Made by a program: the position numbers and the translations under genes. A stretch of 5,413 nt of DNA, taken from assembly GCA_016198605.1 (NCBI GenBank), contig JACQIG010000028.1:1-5413 (forward strand). The letters run 5' to 3'. Origin of the DNA: Candidatus Aenigmatarchaeota archaeon. Its GTDB lineage: Archaea; Aenigmatarchaeota; Aenigmatarchaeia; QMZP01. A model generated the notes under the pieces. The model saw only the letters and a list, made by a program, of their open reading frames with translations. It ran no database searches and was not told where the DNA came from. Below are positions 1 through 4,777 of the stretch, piece after piece; the first letter of the stretch is position 1, and the number at the start of each line of letters is the position of its first letter.

Positions 1-1727
1 CTGGTGAGCAGTGCGATGATGGCAACAGCATAGATGGCGATGGGTGCTCTGCTATTTGCGAGCTTGAGTTTTGTGGGGATGGCACACTCCAGGAGCCGGA
101 GCAGTGCGATGACGGCAATATGGAGGATAATGACGGATGTTCGGCTGTGTGTCTGATGGAGTTTTGTGGTGACAATGTTACGCAATCTGATGAACAGTGT
201 GATGATGGGAATACAGTGAATAATGACGGATGCTCAGCAGCATGTTCCCTGGAGTTTTGCGGTGATAACGTGACGCAAAACAGTGAACAGTGCGATGACG
301 GAAATACTCAGGGTGGCGATGGGTGTTCCTCTACATGCTTCCTTGAGTTCTGTGGGGATGGGACAATACAGGCGGTAGAACAATGTGACGATGGGAATTC
401 AGAAAACAACGATGGTTGCAACTCTGCGTGCCTTTTGGAGTTCTGTGGCGATAGTGTTGCGCAATCAAATGAAGAATGCGATGATGGCAACACAAACAAT
501 GGTGATGGGTGCAACTCCGTGTGCGAATTGGAGTTCTGCGGGGATGGTGTTGTACAGGAGCCGGAGCAGTGCGATGACGGCAACGGCATAGGCGGAGACG
601 GTTGCAGCGCCTCATGCCAGATTGAATTCTGCGGGGATGGGATACTGCAGGGAACTGAGAAATGCGATGACGGGAACACCCAGGAGGGTGACGGGTGCTC
701 TGCCGTGTGCGAAATAGAGCCGCCGAGCCTCAACAAGACCGTAGGCGACCCCAAGGCCATATGGGAAGGCGACAACATGTTTTACCCAAACCTGACCGGA
801 AGATGCTGGGCTGGCGGCGAGGGCAGGCTGGACTGCTGGAAGGTGACGCTGGACACGCCGATAACGCTCACATGCGAGTATCCTGTTGCGGAACCTAACG
901 GGAATGAGACGCTCTGCTTTGAGGTGGAGCTGGACGGTGACATAGCAACGGAAGGCTACTGCGATAAGACTGGGGGAACGATAGGGGAGGATGGGTTCTG
1001 CTGCTTCCCGAGGGAGGAGCTGCCGCTGACGCTGTATTTCATGGAAGAGTCGCAGCACAATCTGGAGTTCTATTGCACGGACTCTATGGGCAACAGGACT
1101 GCGATAGATGAAGAGAAATTCAAGGTGAATGGCAGATCCTTCAAGATAAACCTCAACAAGAAGTGGAACCTGATTTCAGTGCCGTTCGTGATCCAAGACG
1201 ACTCGCCTGGGGCTGTTTTCAGCGGCCTGGAAGAGGAAATAATTGCAGTATGGACTTATGACGGCGTCTCAAAGGGGTGGTTCGTGTTCACCCCTGACGG
1301 GGTAGATAATGATAACCTTGATTCAATAGTGCCTGGAATGGGGTACTGGGTCCTGGCAAACGATTCGGCCATGCTTCTGGTGGGCGGAAGCCTGCTCACG
1401 GAGGGGCCGGCAGCGCCGCCTGTAAAGGGGATAGGAGAGGGATGGAACCTGATAGGCTATTATGGCAACGAGAATGGCACGATAACAGCATATGACGGGC
1501 CTGATGGCGAGGGGAGGGAGGCCATATGCGCACTCGGGAGCCTTGTGGACACTGCCTTTGGCCATCCAAAGTGGAATTCGCTGCTCACATACTGGGAACC
1601 GGACAACCCCGACCAATGGACTGGACTGGACCAGACAGATAGGATGGATCCCGGGGCTGGATACTGGCTGGAGATAGGGGAGAATGAGTCATACGCCCTC
1701 TCAACCACCTGCCCCATAGGTATTTAA
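1..1727 (+). CDS. Large secreted surface protein with DUF4215-type Cys repeats and two WNLI/GYW modules (5' partial)
   Basis: The frame is open from base 3, so the ATG at 120 is internal and the true start lies off the window; 574 codons are visible. Window residues 1-240 are eight Cys/Asp-rich repeats (CGD...EQCDDGN....DGCS..C..EF) of the DUF4215/Myxo_disulf_rpt type. Residues ~242-375 form a Cys-rich domain (RCW, DCWKVTL, FCCFP, FYCTDSMGNRT). It is followed by two copies of a module that opens with WNLI (WNLISVPF at 388-395, WNLIGYYG at 481-488) and closes with GYW (447-449, 553-555). I recall this arrangement from DPANN archaeal surface proteins. About eight N-X-S/T sequons (NVT twice, NLT, NET, NRT, NDS, NGT, NES) fit an N-glycosylated extracellular protein. 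There is no C-terminal membrane helix, so any anchor must be N-terminal or non-covalent. It probably serves in the envelope or in adhesion; the exact role is unknown. The architecture call is secure, the function is not. Confidence 0.9.
   Translation, partial: GEQCDDGNSIDGDGCSAICELEFCGDGTLQEPEQCDDGNMEDNDGCSAVCLMEFCGDNVTQSDEQCDDGNTVNNDGCSAACSLEFCGDNVTQNSEQCDDGNTQGGDGCSSTCFLEFCGDGTIQAVEQCDDGNSENNDGCNSACLLEFCGDSVAQSNEECDDGNTNNGDGCNSVCELEFCGDGVVQEPEQCDDGNGIGGDGCSASCQIEFCGDGILQGTEKCDDGNTQEGDGCSAVCEIEPPSLNKTVGDPKAIWEGDNMFYPNLTGRCWAGGEGRLDCWKVTLDTPITLTCEYPVAEPNGNETLCFEVELDGDIATEGYCDKTGGTIGEDGFCCFPREELPLTLYFMEESQHNLEFYCTDSMGNRTAIDEEKFKVNGRSFKINLNKKWNLISVPFVIQDDSPGAVFSGLEEEIIAVWTYDGVSKGWFVFTPDGVDNDNLDSIVPGMGYWVLANDSAMLLVGGSLLTEGPAAPPVKGIGEGWNLIGYYGNENGTITAYDGPDGEGREAICALGSLVDTAFGHPKWNSLLTYWEPDNPDQWTGLDQTDRMDPGAGYWLEIGENESYALSTTCPIGI
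3..722 (+). repeat. Eight tandem 93-nt coding repeats (31 residues each)
   Basis: The codon for the Cys of CGD recurs at 72, 165, 258, 351, 444, 537 and 630, a strict 93-nt period with no indels. The first unit is cut by the window edge and the last ends in EIEPP at about 722. Each complete unit has four conserved Cys (CGD, QCDD, DGC, C..EF) and an Asp/Asn cluster (CDDGN....DG), so each can form internal disulfides and perhaps bind a divalent cation such as Ca2+; the metal binding is inference. The true copy number upstream cannot be seen. Confidence 0.93.
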
Positions 1728-1728
1728 A
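1721..1728 (+). promoter_or_regulatory. Possible TATA-like box TATTTAAA for the downstream surface-protein gene
   Basis: This AT-rich octamer overlaps the stop codon of the upstream gene and is the best box in the 63-nt gap before the start at 1791. It would place transcription start near 1751 and give a leader of about 40 nt, longer than those predicted elsewhere in the window. A weaker candidate is CATATTTG at 1755-1762. Co-transcription with the upstream gene is equally possible. Confidence 0.3.
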
Positions 1729-1781
1729 ACTTAGGTGGATAGTAAAGGATACCCCATATTTGTCACTAACATATAACATTT

Positions 1782-1786
1782 GGTGA
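1782..1786 (+). promoter_or_regulatory. Shine-Dalgarno GGTGA deciding the start at ATG 1791
   Basis: GGTGA is followed by a 4-nt spacer and then ATG at 1791. The longer frame begins with TTG at 1788, only 1 nt after the motif, so ATG 1791 is the better start. The same GGTGA-to-ATG geometry is found at 5197-5201. Confidence 0.7.
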
Positions 1787-1790
1787 ATTG

Positions 1791-2642
1791 ATGTCAGGAA
1801 AGATGCTTCATGCGGCATTCATTGGCGTTCTTGTAATAGCGCTTAGTGCAATTGCCATTGCACAGCCTGCTGTTCCCCACCAATTCTACGGGAGCGTCAC
1901 TGTAAACGGCAATCCTGCGCAGGACGGGCTTCTTGTTGTTGCCAGGATACAAGGTGTGGATGCGGCAGCGACAACTACACAGAACGGAAGGTATGGATAC
2001 CAGCCTGTATTTTATATTGAAGACACAAATGGCAACAGGGCAGGGAAGACGATAGAGTTCTTCGTTGATGGCGTCAAAGGAGGGCAGTCTGTCTTCCAGA
2101 ACGGCGCAAGCACGCAGCTTGACCTCGCGATAACCCAGGCTGTCTCTTCGCCGCCGCCCGCAAGCACGGGTGGTGGGGGTGGGGGAGGCGGCGGTGGAGG
2201 AGGAGGCCCAGGGCCAGCACAGGCTTCATGCACAGAGGACTGGACGTGCACTGACTGGCTTGACTGCTTCAACGGGAAGCAGGATAGGGTTTGCACCGAC
2301 AGGAATAGCTGCGGGACTACAGTGAACAGGCCGCAGGAGAGCAGGGAGTGCACGCCAGCACCGTCACAGCAGTCCTGCACGGAAGACTGGTCATGCGGCG
2401 AATGGTCAGAATGCTTCGCATTTGGCGGCGTGCAGACCAGGAGCTGCGCGGACCTGAACACCTGCGGCACGGGATTCAGCAAACCGGAAACAATAAGGAG
2501 CTGCGCAGGTCCTGACGCTGCTGTGGGCATCACCGGGCTTATAGTGGGCAACGCAGTCCTCTACGGGCCGTACATACTGGTGGCAGCGGTGCTGGTTGTG
2601 ATAGTTGTCTTCCTGCTTTTCAGGAGAAGGAAAGTATTATAA
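1791..2642 (+). CDS. Membrane-anchored surface protein with Gly linker and two thrombospondin-like Cys modules
   Basis: 283 residues from ATG 1791. Residues 1-24 are a signal peptide with a hydrophobic core and likely cleavage after AIA. Residues ~29-118 (PHQFYGSV..NG.PA.DG, then TTT.NGRYGY) are a beta-rich domain, in my recollection typical of archaeal secreted proteins and resembling carboxypeptidase-regulatory/Ig-like domains. A low-complexity linker with 13 consecutive Gly (127-139) follows. Two homologous modules at 147-187 and 196-238 share SCTEDW.C..W..CF, then R.C.D.N.CGT and a final R.C; each has six Cys and resembles thrombospondin type-1 repeats. A single C-terminal helix (~256-277) ending in RRRK stops transfer, so the modules face outside. 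The last codons overlap the convergent gene by 6 nt. It probably works in the envelope together with the preceding surface protein. Function beyond that is unknown. Confidence 0.88.
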   Translation: MSGKMLHAAFIGVLVIALSAIAIAQPAVPHQFYGSVTVNGNPAQDGLLVVARIQGVDAAATTTQNGRYGYQPVFYIEDTNGNRAGKTIEFFVDGVKGGQSVFQNGASTQLDLAITQAVSSPPPASTGGGGGGGGGGGGGPGPAQASCTEDWTCTDWLDCFNGKQDRVCTDRNSCGTTVNRPQESRECTPAPSQQSCTEDWSCGEWSECFAFGGVQTRSCADLNTCGTGFSKPETIRSCAGPDAAVGITGLIVGNAVLYGPYILVAAVLVVIVVFLLFRRRKVL

Positions 2643-2906
2643 GCTATAGAGCGAATGCGCCACCTTGTCAAGCATTCCCAGCTCAAGGCCATGCTCCCCT
2701 GCCATCGTTCTCGCCGCTTCCATGTCAAGCGGATCCCTTGTGGTGAAATAGAATTCCTCTACGCCAAGCGGCCAGGTGCATTTACCAAGCTCGCTTATGT
2801 ATGCTCCCATACCCCTGAGGTCGTCAATAAAAGCAGTATAGCTTCTTTCCTTAATTGGCCTGTGCCCATTGAGAGTCAGGACGTATTCAGGCATCTTCAA
2901 TCTCAT
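2637..2906 (-). CDS. Small uncharacterised protein with ferredoxin-like alternation
   Basis: 89 residues from ATG 2906, or 85 from the in-frame ATG at 2894, where it would begin MPEYVLTLNG; I cannot decide between them. I do not recognise the family. The pattern reads beta (PEYVLTLNG), alpha (SYTAFIDDLRGMG), beta (AYISELG), beta (VEEFYFTT), alpha (MEAARTMAGEHG), beta (LELGMLDKV), which suits a small alpha/beta ferredoxin-like fold; this is inference from hydrophobic periodicity. There is no signal peptide or membrane helix, so it should be cytoplasmic. Conserved-looking elements are W45-P46-L47-G48 and the C-terminal DKVAHSLY. The stop (TAA read from 2639 to 2637) lies inside the last codons of the convergent surface-protein gene. 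Upstream it is divergent from the gene at 2985, and the shared 78-bp region carries inverted repeats. A real gene is supported by the clean open frame, the TATA-like box at 2925-2932 and the tight packing. Confidence 0.72.
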   Translation of the reverse strand: MRLKMPEYVLTLNGHRPIKERSYTAFIDDLRGMGAYISELGKCTWPLGVEEFYFTTRDPLDMEAARTMAGEHGLELGMLDKVAHSLYSL

Positions 2907-2924
2907 TATATTATTGCCCTAAGG

Positions 2925-2932
2925 CAAATAAA
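2925..2932 (-). promoter_or_regulatory. TATA-like box TTTATTTG for the small gene ending at 2906
   Basis: On the minus strand this box is centred about 23 nt before ATG 2906 and about 35 nt before ATG 2894. The first spacing would be a nearly leaderless start, the second a leader of about 8 nt. It overlaps the right arm of an imperfect inverted repeat (2911-2931). Confidence 0.4.
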
Positions 2933-2954
2933 TTGGTGACGCCGTCAATAGGCG

Positions 2955-2962
2955 TATTTAAG
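2955..2962 (+). promoter_or_regulatory. TATA box TATTTAAG giving a leaderless start at 2985
   Basis: The box centre (2958.5) lies 26.5 nt before ATG 2985, the usual archaeal TATA-to-start distance. It lies too close to the upstream in-frame ATG at 2964 for transcripts to include that codon. This argues for a leaderless mRNA beginning at the second ATG. Confidence 0.6.
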
Positions 2963-2984
2963 CATGGAGTGCAAAAGCATTGCC

Positions 2985-3206
2985 ATGTCGCGAGAATACA
3001 GGACAGCCTGGGGTTCACTTTATGCCGCATATCACAATAAGGGAAAATATACACAAGATGAGATAGGACGGATGGAAGACAGGCTCATCGGTGAATTCAG
3101 CAAATTAGACGCAAAGAACAGGGAAGGCCTGAAGCGTGACGTGACAGGGCTTATAGGGCAGTACAGCACTAACAAGGATTATCTCCTCAGCAGGCTAGAC
3201 GGCTAG
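2985..3206 (+). CDS. Small uncharacterised helical protein
   Basis: 73 residues from ATG 2985 (MSREYRTAWGS). The frame also has an ATG at 2964 that would add seven residues, but the TATA box at 2955-2962 sits directly before 2964 and fits a transcript starting at 2985. I do not recognise the family. The protein is charged, Cys-free and without membrane segments. It reads as three helices: residues 3-20 with aromatic positions Y5, W9, Y13 and Y16; residues 22-40 (TQDEIGRMEDRLIGEFSKL); and residues 46-70 (EGLKRDVTGLIGQYSTNKDYLLSRL). It is probably a small cytosolic helical bundle. It is divergent from the gene ending at 2906 and convergent with the membrane-protein gene, sharing the CTAG tetranucleotide in which both stop codons lie. 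The gene call rests on the promoter and packing, so it is moderately secure. Confidence 0.65.
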   Translation: MSREYRTAWGSLYAAYHNKGKYTQDEIGRMEDRLIGEFSKLDAKNREGLKRDVTGLIGQYSTNKDYLLSRLDG

Positions 3207-3454
3207 AGGGTGTTGAAGAAGTAAACCCACGAGACGAACCAGATTAGTATGTAGAGCAGAAGCCCGTTCTTTGCCCACCACTTGCTCCCTTTCTGCCCGG
3301 AGATTCTTTTTGCTGCAATCCCCATGACTATGAGCAGTATTATGCCTGCCAGGAAGCCTGGCGCGAGCCCCAAGAGGACCGCTATGTAGCCGGCTGCCAA
3401 GGCTGCTGCTGAGTGCAATCCTACGGAAACCCTTGAGGCTTTCAGTTCTTCCAT
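3203..3454 (-). CDS. Small three-helix membrane protein, DUF5379-like
   Basis: 83 residues from ATG 3454. Hydrophobic stretches at about 10-30 (VGLHSAAALAAGYIAVLLG), 33-48 (GFLAGIILLIVMGIAA) and 64-81 (GLLLYILIWFVSWVYFFN) are separated by a short basic loop, AKRISGQKGSK. The ending, a W/K-rich turn followed by NG...Y...W..SW..F.N, matches my recollection of the archaeal DUF5379 family of unknown function; that assignment is tentative because I could not search. There are no catalytic-looking residues in the membrane. It follows the 29-codon basic gene on the same strand after 52 nt, and no clear promoter lies in that gap, so co-transcription is plausible. Its stop overlaps that of the convergent gene by 4 nt. 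Confidence 0.75.
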   Translation of the reverse strand: MEELKASRVSVGLHSAAALAAGYIAVLLGLAPGFLAGIILLIVMGIAAKRISGQKGSKWWAKNGLLLYILIWFVSWVYFFNTL

Positions 3455-3506
3455 AAACCTTGCATGACGGCCTTATCGCATCAGGACTGAGCCGTGCCTG
3501 CCCCCG

Positions 3507-3596
3507 CTACTTCTTCCTGTGCCTCATCTTTTTTCTTCTCTTCTTCAGCTTGTGCTTCTTCATCTTCTTTCTTCTTTTTTTCCTGAGGTTTGACAT
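3507..3596 (-). CDS. 29-residue basic peptide, bS22/mS38 (AURKAIP1/COX24)-like ribosomal mini-protein; eL41 is the alternative
   Basis: ATG at 3596, TAG at 3509-3507. The product begins MSNLRKKRRKKMKK, continues HKLKKRR and ends KKMRHRKK; Lys plus Arg make up 20 of 29 residues. The central pattern K-M-x-x-H-K-x-x-K-x-x-K-K-x-R (residues 11-25) aligns without gaps to the signature I recall from mitochondrial mS38 and the tiny bacterial bS22-type proteins. Its length equals that of the 29-residue Bacteroidota version as I remember it. The C-terminal KMRxRxK also matches eukaryotic/archaeal eL41, another tiny basic protein of the subunit interface. Either way a ribosomal, rRNA-buried role is inferred. 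Translation is supported by GGTG at 3602-3605 with a 5-nt spacer and by a TATA-like box at 3629-3636 predicting a leader of about 10 nt. The frame extends upstream antisense to the cupin gene, but initiation signals point to 3596. Confidence 0.7.
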   Translation of the reverse strand: MSNLRKKRRKKMKKHKLKKRRKKMRHRKK

Positions 3597-3601
3597 AAGC
3601 G

Positions 3602-3605
3602 CACC
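3602..3605 (-). promoter_or_regulatory. Shine-Dalgarno GGTG for the 29-codon gene
   Basis: GGTG is read on the minus strand, with a 5-nt spacer (CGCTT) before ATG 3596. It selects this internal ATG over the longer open frame that runs antisense through the cupin gene. Confidence 0.55.
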
Positions 3606-3609
3606 ACTG

Positions 3610-3617
3610 CTTAAATT
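3610..3617 (+). promoter_or_regulatory. TATA box CTTAAATT giving a leaderless start at 3639
   Basis: The centre (3613.5) is 25.5 nt before ATG 3639, which suits a leaderless cupin mRNA. The in-frame ATG at 3618 directly abuts the box and is therefore unlikely to be used. Confidence 0.55.
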
Positions 3618-3628
3618 ATGGCTTCCAT

Positions 3629-3636
3629 TAATATAA
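3629..3636 (-). promoter_or_regulatory. TATA box TTATATTA for the 29-codon gene
   Basis: On the minus strand the centre (3632.5) predicts a transcription start near 3606, so the leader would be about 10 nt and would just include the GGTG motif. It lies directly in front of the cupin ATG on the other strand, so the two promoters interleave. Confidence 0.55.
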
Positions 3637-3638
3637 GC

Positions 3639-3980
3639 ATGGTGGACAAGGTCAGGTTTATCGATGTGAAGCCGCTGGAGGACGCGTGCGGGCTCCTTAG
3701 GGAATTGTACCACTCCGACAACATGAGCATCGCGCACGTTGAGGTCATAAGGGACGCGAGGAAGCACAAACACCTGAAAATGGAAGAGGTCTATTATGTC
3801 AACAAGGGGATAGGCCAGCTGTATCTGGGCGGCAAGGTTCTTGGCATAGAGGAAGGCGACACGATACCAATACCAAAGGGCACGTGGCACTACCTGAAGA
3901 AATTCAGGGACATAAAGCTTGAAGTTCTTGCGATAACACACCCGAGATATGATCCGGAAGATGTGATATTTGAGGAATAG
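3639..3980 (+). CDS. Single-domain cupin, phosphomannose-isomerase-like type II fold
   Basis: 113 residues from ATG 3639; the TATA box at 3610-3617 argues against the in-frame ATG at 3618. Both cupin motifs are complete. Motif 1 is H43-K-H45-x4-E50-x6-G57 (KHKHLKMEEVYYVNKG). Motif 2 is G73-x5-P79-x-G81-x2-H84 (GDTIPIPKGTWH). H43, H45, E50 and H84 supply the usual four metal ligands, so a mononuclear metal site (Fe, Mn, Zn or Ni) is expected in a small beta-barrel. The family covers isomerases, dioxygenases and sugar-binding regulators, and nothing here fixes the substrate. There is no signal peptide, so it is cytoplasmic. It is divergent from the 29-codon basic gene and convergent with the 2H phosphoesterase, 18 nt apart, so it is probably a monocistronic unit. 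Confidence 0.9.
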   Translation: MVDKVRFIDVKPLEDACGLLRELYHSDNMSIAHVEVIRDARKHKHLKMEEVYYVNKGIGQLYLGGKVLGIEEGDTIPIPKGTWHYLKKFRDIKLEVLAITHPRYDPEDVIFEE

Positions 3981-3998
3981 GCGCTTCCTTCCAAAGAA

Positions 3999-4517
3999 TC
4001 AGCGCAGCTTGAATTCCCCCATGACGCGCCACTCCTCTATTGGCGTGCTGTCAGAGGATGATACCAGGCATATGCTCTTGACGCCAAATTCCATGTTGAA
4101 CGTGCCGCCTATCTGCCTTATTATCTCCTCCTTAGTTTCCTGCCTATAACTTCCGTATAATATGCTCAGATGAGGCATGTAGGGCGGATCATTCACCCTG
4201 TTAAACGCTTTTCTGGCCATTGCATTTGCTTCCATCACCGGCCTTGCCTGCTCTGCCCTTATGAAGACACATTTGAAGAACGTGTCACCGCAGCCTATTT
4301 CCGTGAGCCGGATGCTGTAAGGCCTTATCATGCCCGCCAGCGGGATTGCTCTTGCCCTAGTGTCCCCGTAACTCCCCGCTATGTCACCCAATAGCGTCAC
4401 GTGAGGCTCAAATCTTGGTGCATTATACTGCTCAGCCAAATCTGAAATCAGGCCGCTCAGCCTCTCATGGGCCTTCCCTTCCGGCCTAAGCCAGAGGGAA
4501 TATTCCTGTTCGCCCAT
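3999..4517 (-). CDS. 2H phosphoesterase, cyclic phosphodiesterase (CPDase)/2'-5' RNA ligase-like
   Basis: 172 residues from ATG 4517. The two catalytic H-x-T/S motifs are present: H39-V-T41 in PRFEPHVTLLG and H116-L-S118 in YMPHLSILYG. Their spacing and the intervening GDTFFKCVFI (77-86) resemble plant-type CPDase more than the bacterial ThpR/LigT form, as far as I recall both. Members cleave cyclic phosphates (2',3'-cyclic or ADP-ribose 1'',2''-cyclic phosphate) or join/cleave 2'-5' RNA bonds, so a cytosolic role in RNA-end or tRNA-splicing by-product metabolism is inferred. The length suits a single complete domain of two half-lobes. The start lies 4 nt after the stop of the histone gene, so it should be translated from the same mRNA; the GGGCTGA at the histone end could act as a weak ribosome site. 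Confidence 0.9.
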   Translation of the reverse strand: MGEQEYSLWLRPEGKAHERLSGLISDLAEQYNAPRFEPHVTLLGDIAGSYGDTRARAIPLAGMIRPYSIRLTEIGCGDTFFKCVFIRAEQARPVMEANAMARKAFNRVNDPPYMPHLSILYGSYRQETKEEIIRQIGGTFNMEFGVKSICLVSSSDSTPIEEWRVMGEFKLR

Positions 4518-4521
4518 GAAA

Positions 4522-4740
4522 TCAGCCCTTCCTGAACCTCTTCACCGCTATCTTCACGTCGTCCGCCAGTATGGTTTTCCTCCTGGCGTGGCGCGCAAGC
4601 TCCGCAATGTCCCTTGACATGTCCCTGGAGAATTCCTCTACGAACTCAGCGAAGGCAACAGTGGCTTCCTTGGAGACGCGGATCCTCTTCTCGCTGTCCT
4701 TGAGCATCTTCTCGAACGGCGCAAGGGGTAGCCTTCCCAT
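4522..4740 (-). CDS. Archaeal histone
   Basis: 72 residues from ATG 4740; the longer frame starts at a TTG (4749) without support. It is a minimal histone fold with no tails: helix 1 at 5-14 (LPLAPFEKML), loop 1 with R21-V-S23, the long helix 2 at 24-52, loop 2 (R54-K-T56-I) and helix 3 at 59-70 (ADDVKIAVKRFR). Compared with Methanothermus HMfB it keeps the R-x-T-x4-D motif (R54, T56, D61), the minor-groove Arg (R21) and the L48/H51/D61 set that forms the dimer-dimer four-helix bundle. It should therefore wrap DNA as multimers. There are two extra residues before loop 1 relative to HMfB. It is the first gene of a pair with the 2H phosphoesterase 4 nt downstream. A TATA-like box at 4767-4774 gives it its own, nearly leaderless promoter. 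Confidence 0.95.
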   Translation of the reverse strand: MGRLPLAPFEKMLKDSEKRIRVSKEATVAFAEFVEEFSRDMSRDIAELARHARRKTILADDVKIAVKRFRKG

Positions 4741-4766
4741 AAGAAACAATTATATTTCCCGCTGGG

Positions 4767-4774
4767 GCTTAAAA
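4767..4774 (-). promoter_or_regulatory. TATA box TTTTAAGC for the histone-2H phosphoesterase pair
   Basis: The centre (4770.5) is about 30 nt before ATG 4740, predicting a leader of 0-4 nt. The box begins 3 nt after the stop codon of the upstream lipoprotein gene, so the histone pair can be expressed independently. A second AT-rich run, AAATATAA at 4750-4757, is too close to the ATG. Confidence 0.5.
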
Positions 4775-4777
4775 GTG

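Noticed and set aside
120..122. ATG as start of the first gene
   Set aside because: The frame is open to the window edge and the repeat pattern continues upstream of it, so this Met is internal.
308..778. Minus-strand open frames antisense to the Cys repeats
   Set aside because: They are mirror products of the 93-nt repeat (periodic Pro/Ser/His-rich translation) with no initiation signals.
2169..2207. Slippage-prone G run in the Gly linker as a phase-variation site
   Set aside because: All four Gly codons are mixed and the longest pure G run is about five bases, so a frameshifting homopolymer is not evident.
2012..2551. Minus-strand 179-codon frame with a poly-Pro run
   Set aside because: It is the antisense shadow of the Gly linker and Cys modules of the surface-protein gene.
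3517..3588. Long pyrimidine tract on the plus strand as a T-rich terminator
   Set aside because: It is the complement of Lys/Arg codons of the 29-codon gene, and no plus-strand gene ends just upstream of it.
3597..3941. N-terminal extension of the 29-codon gene (the full 144-codon frame)
   Set aside because: This part lies antisense to a clear cupin gene; the Shine-Dalgarno and TATA box point to ATG 3596.
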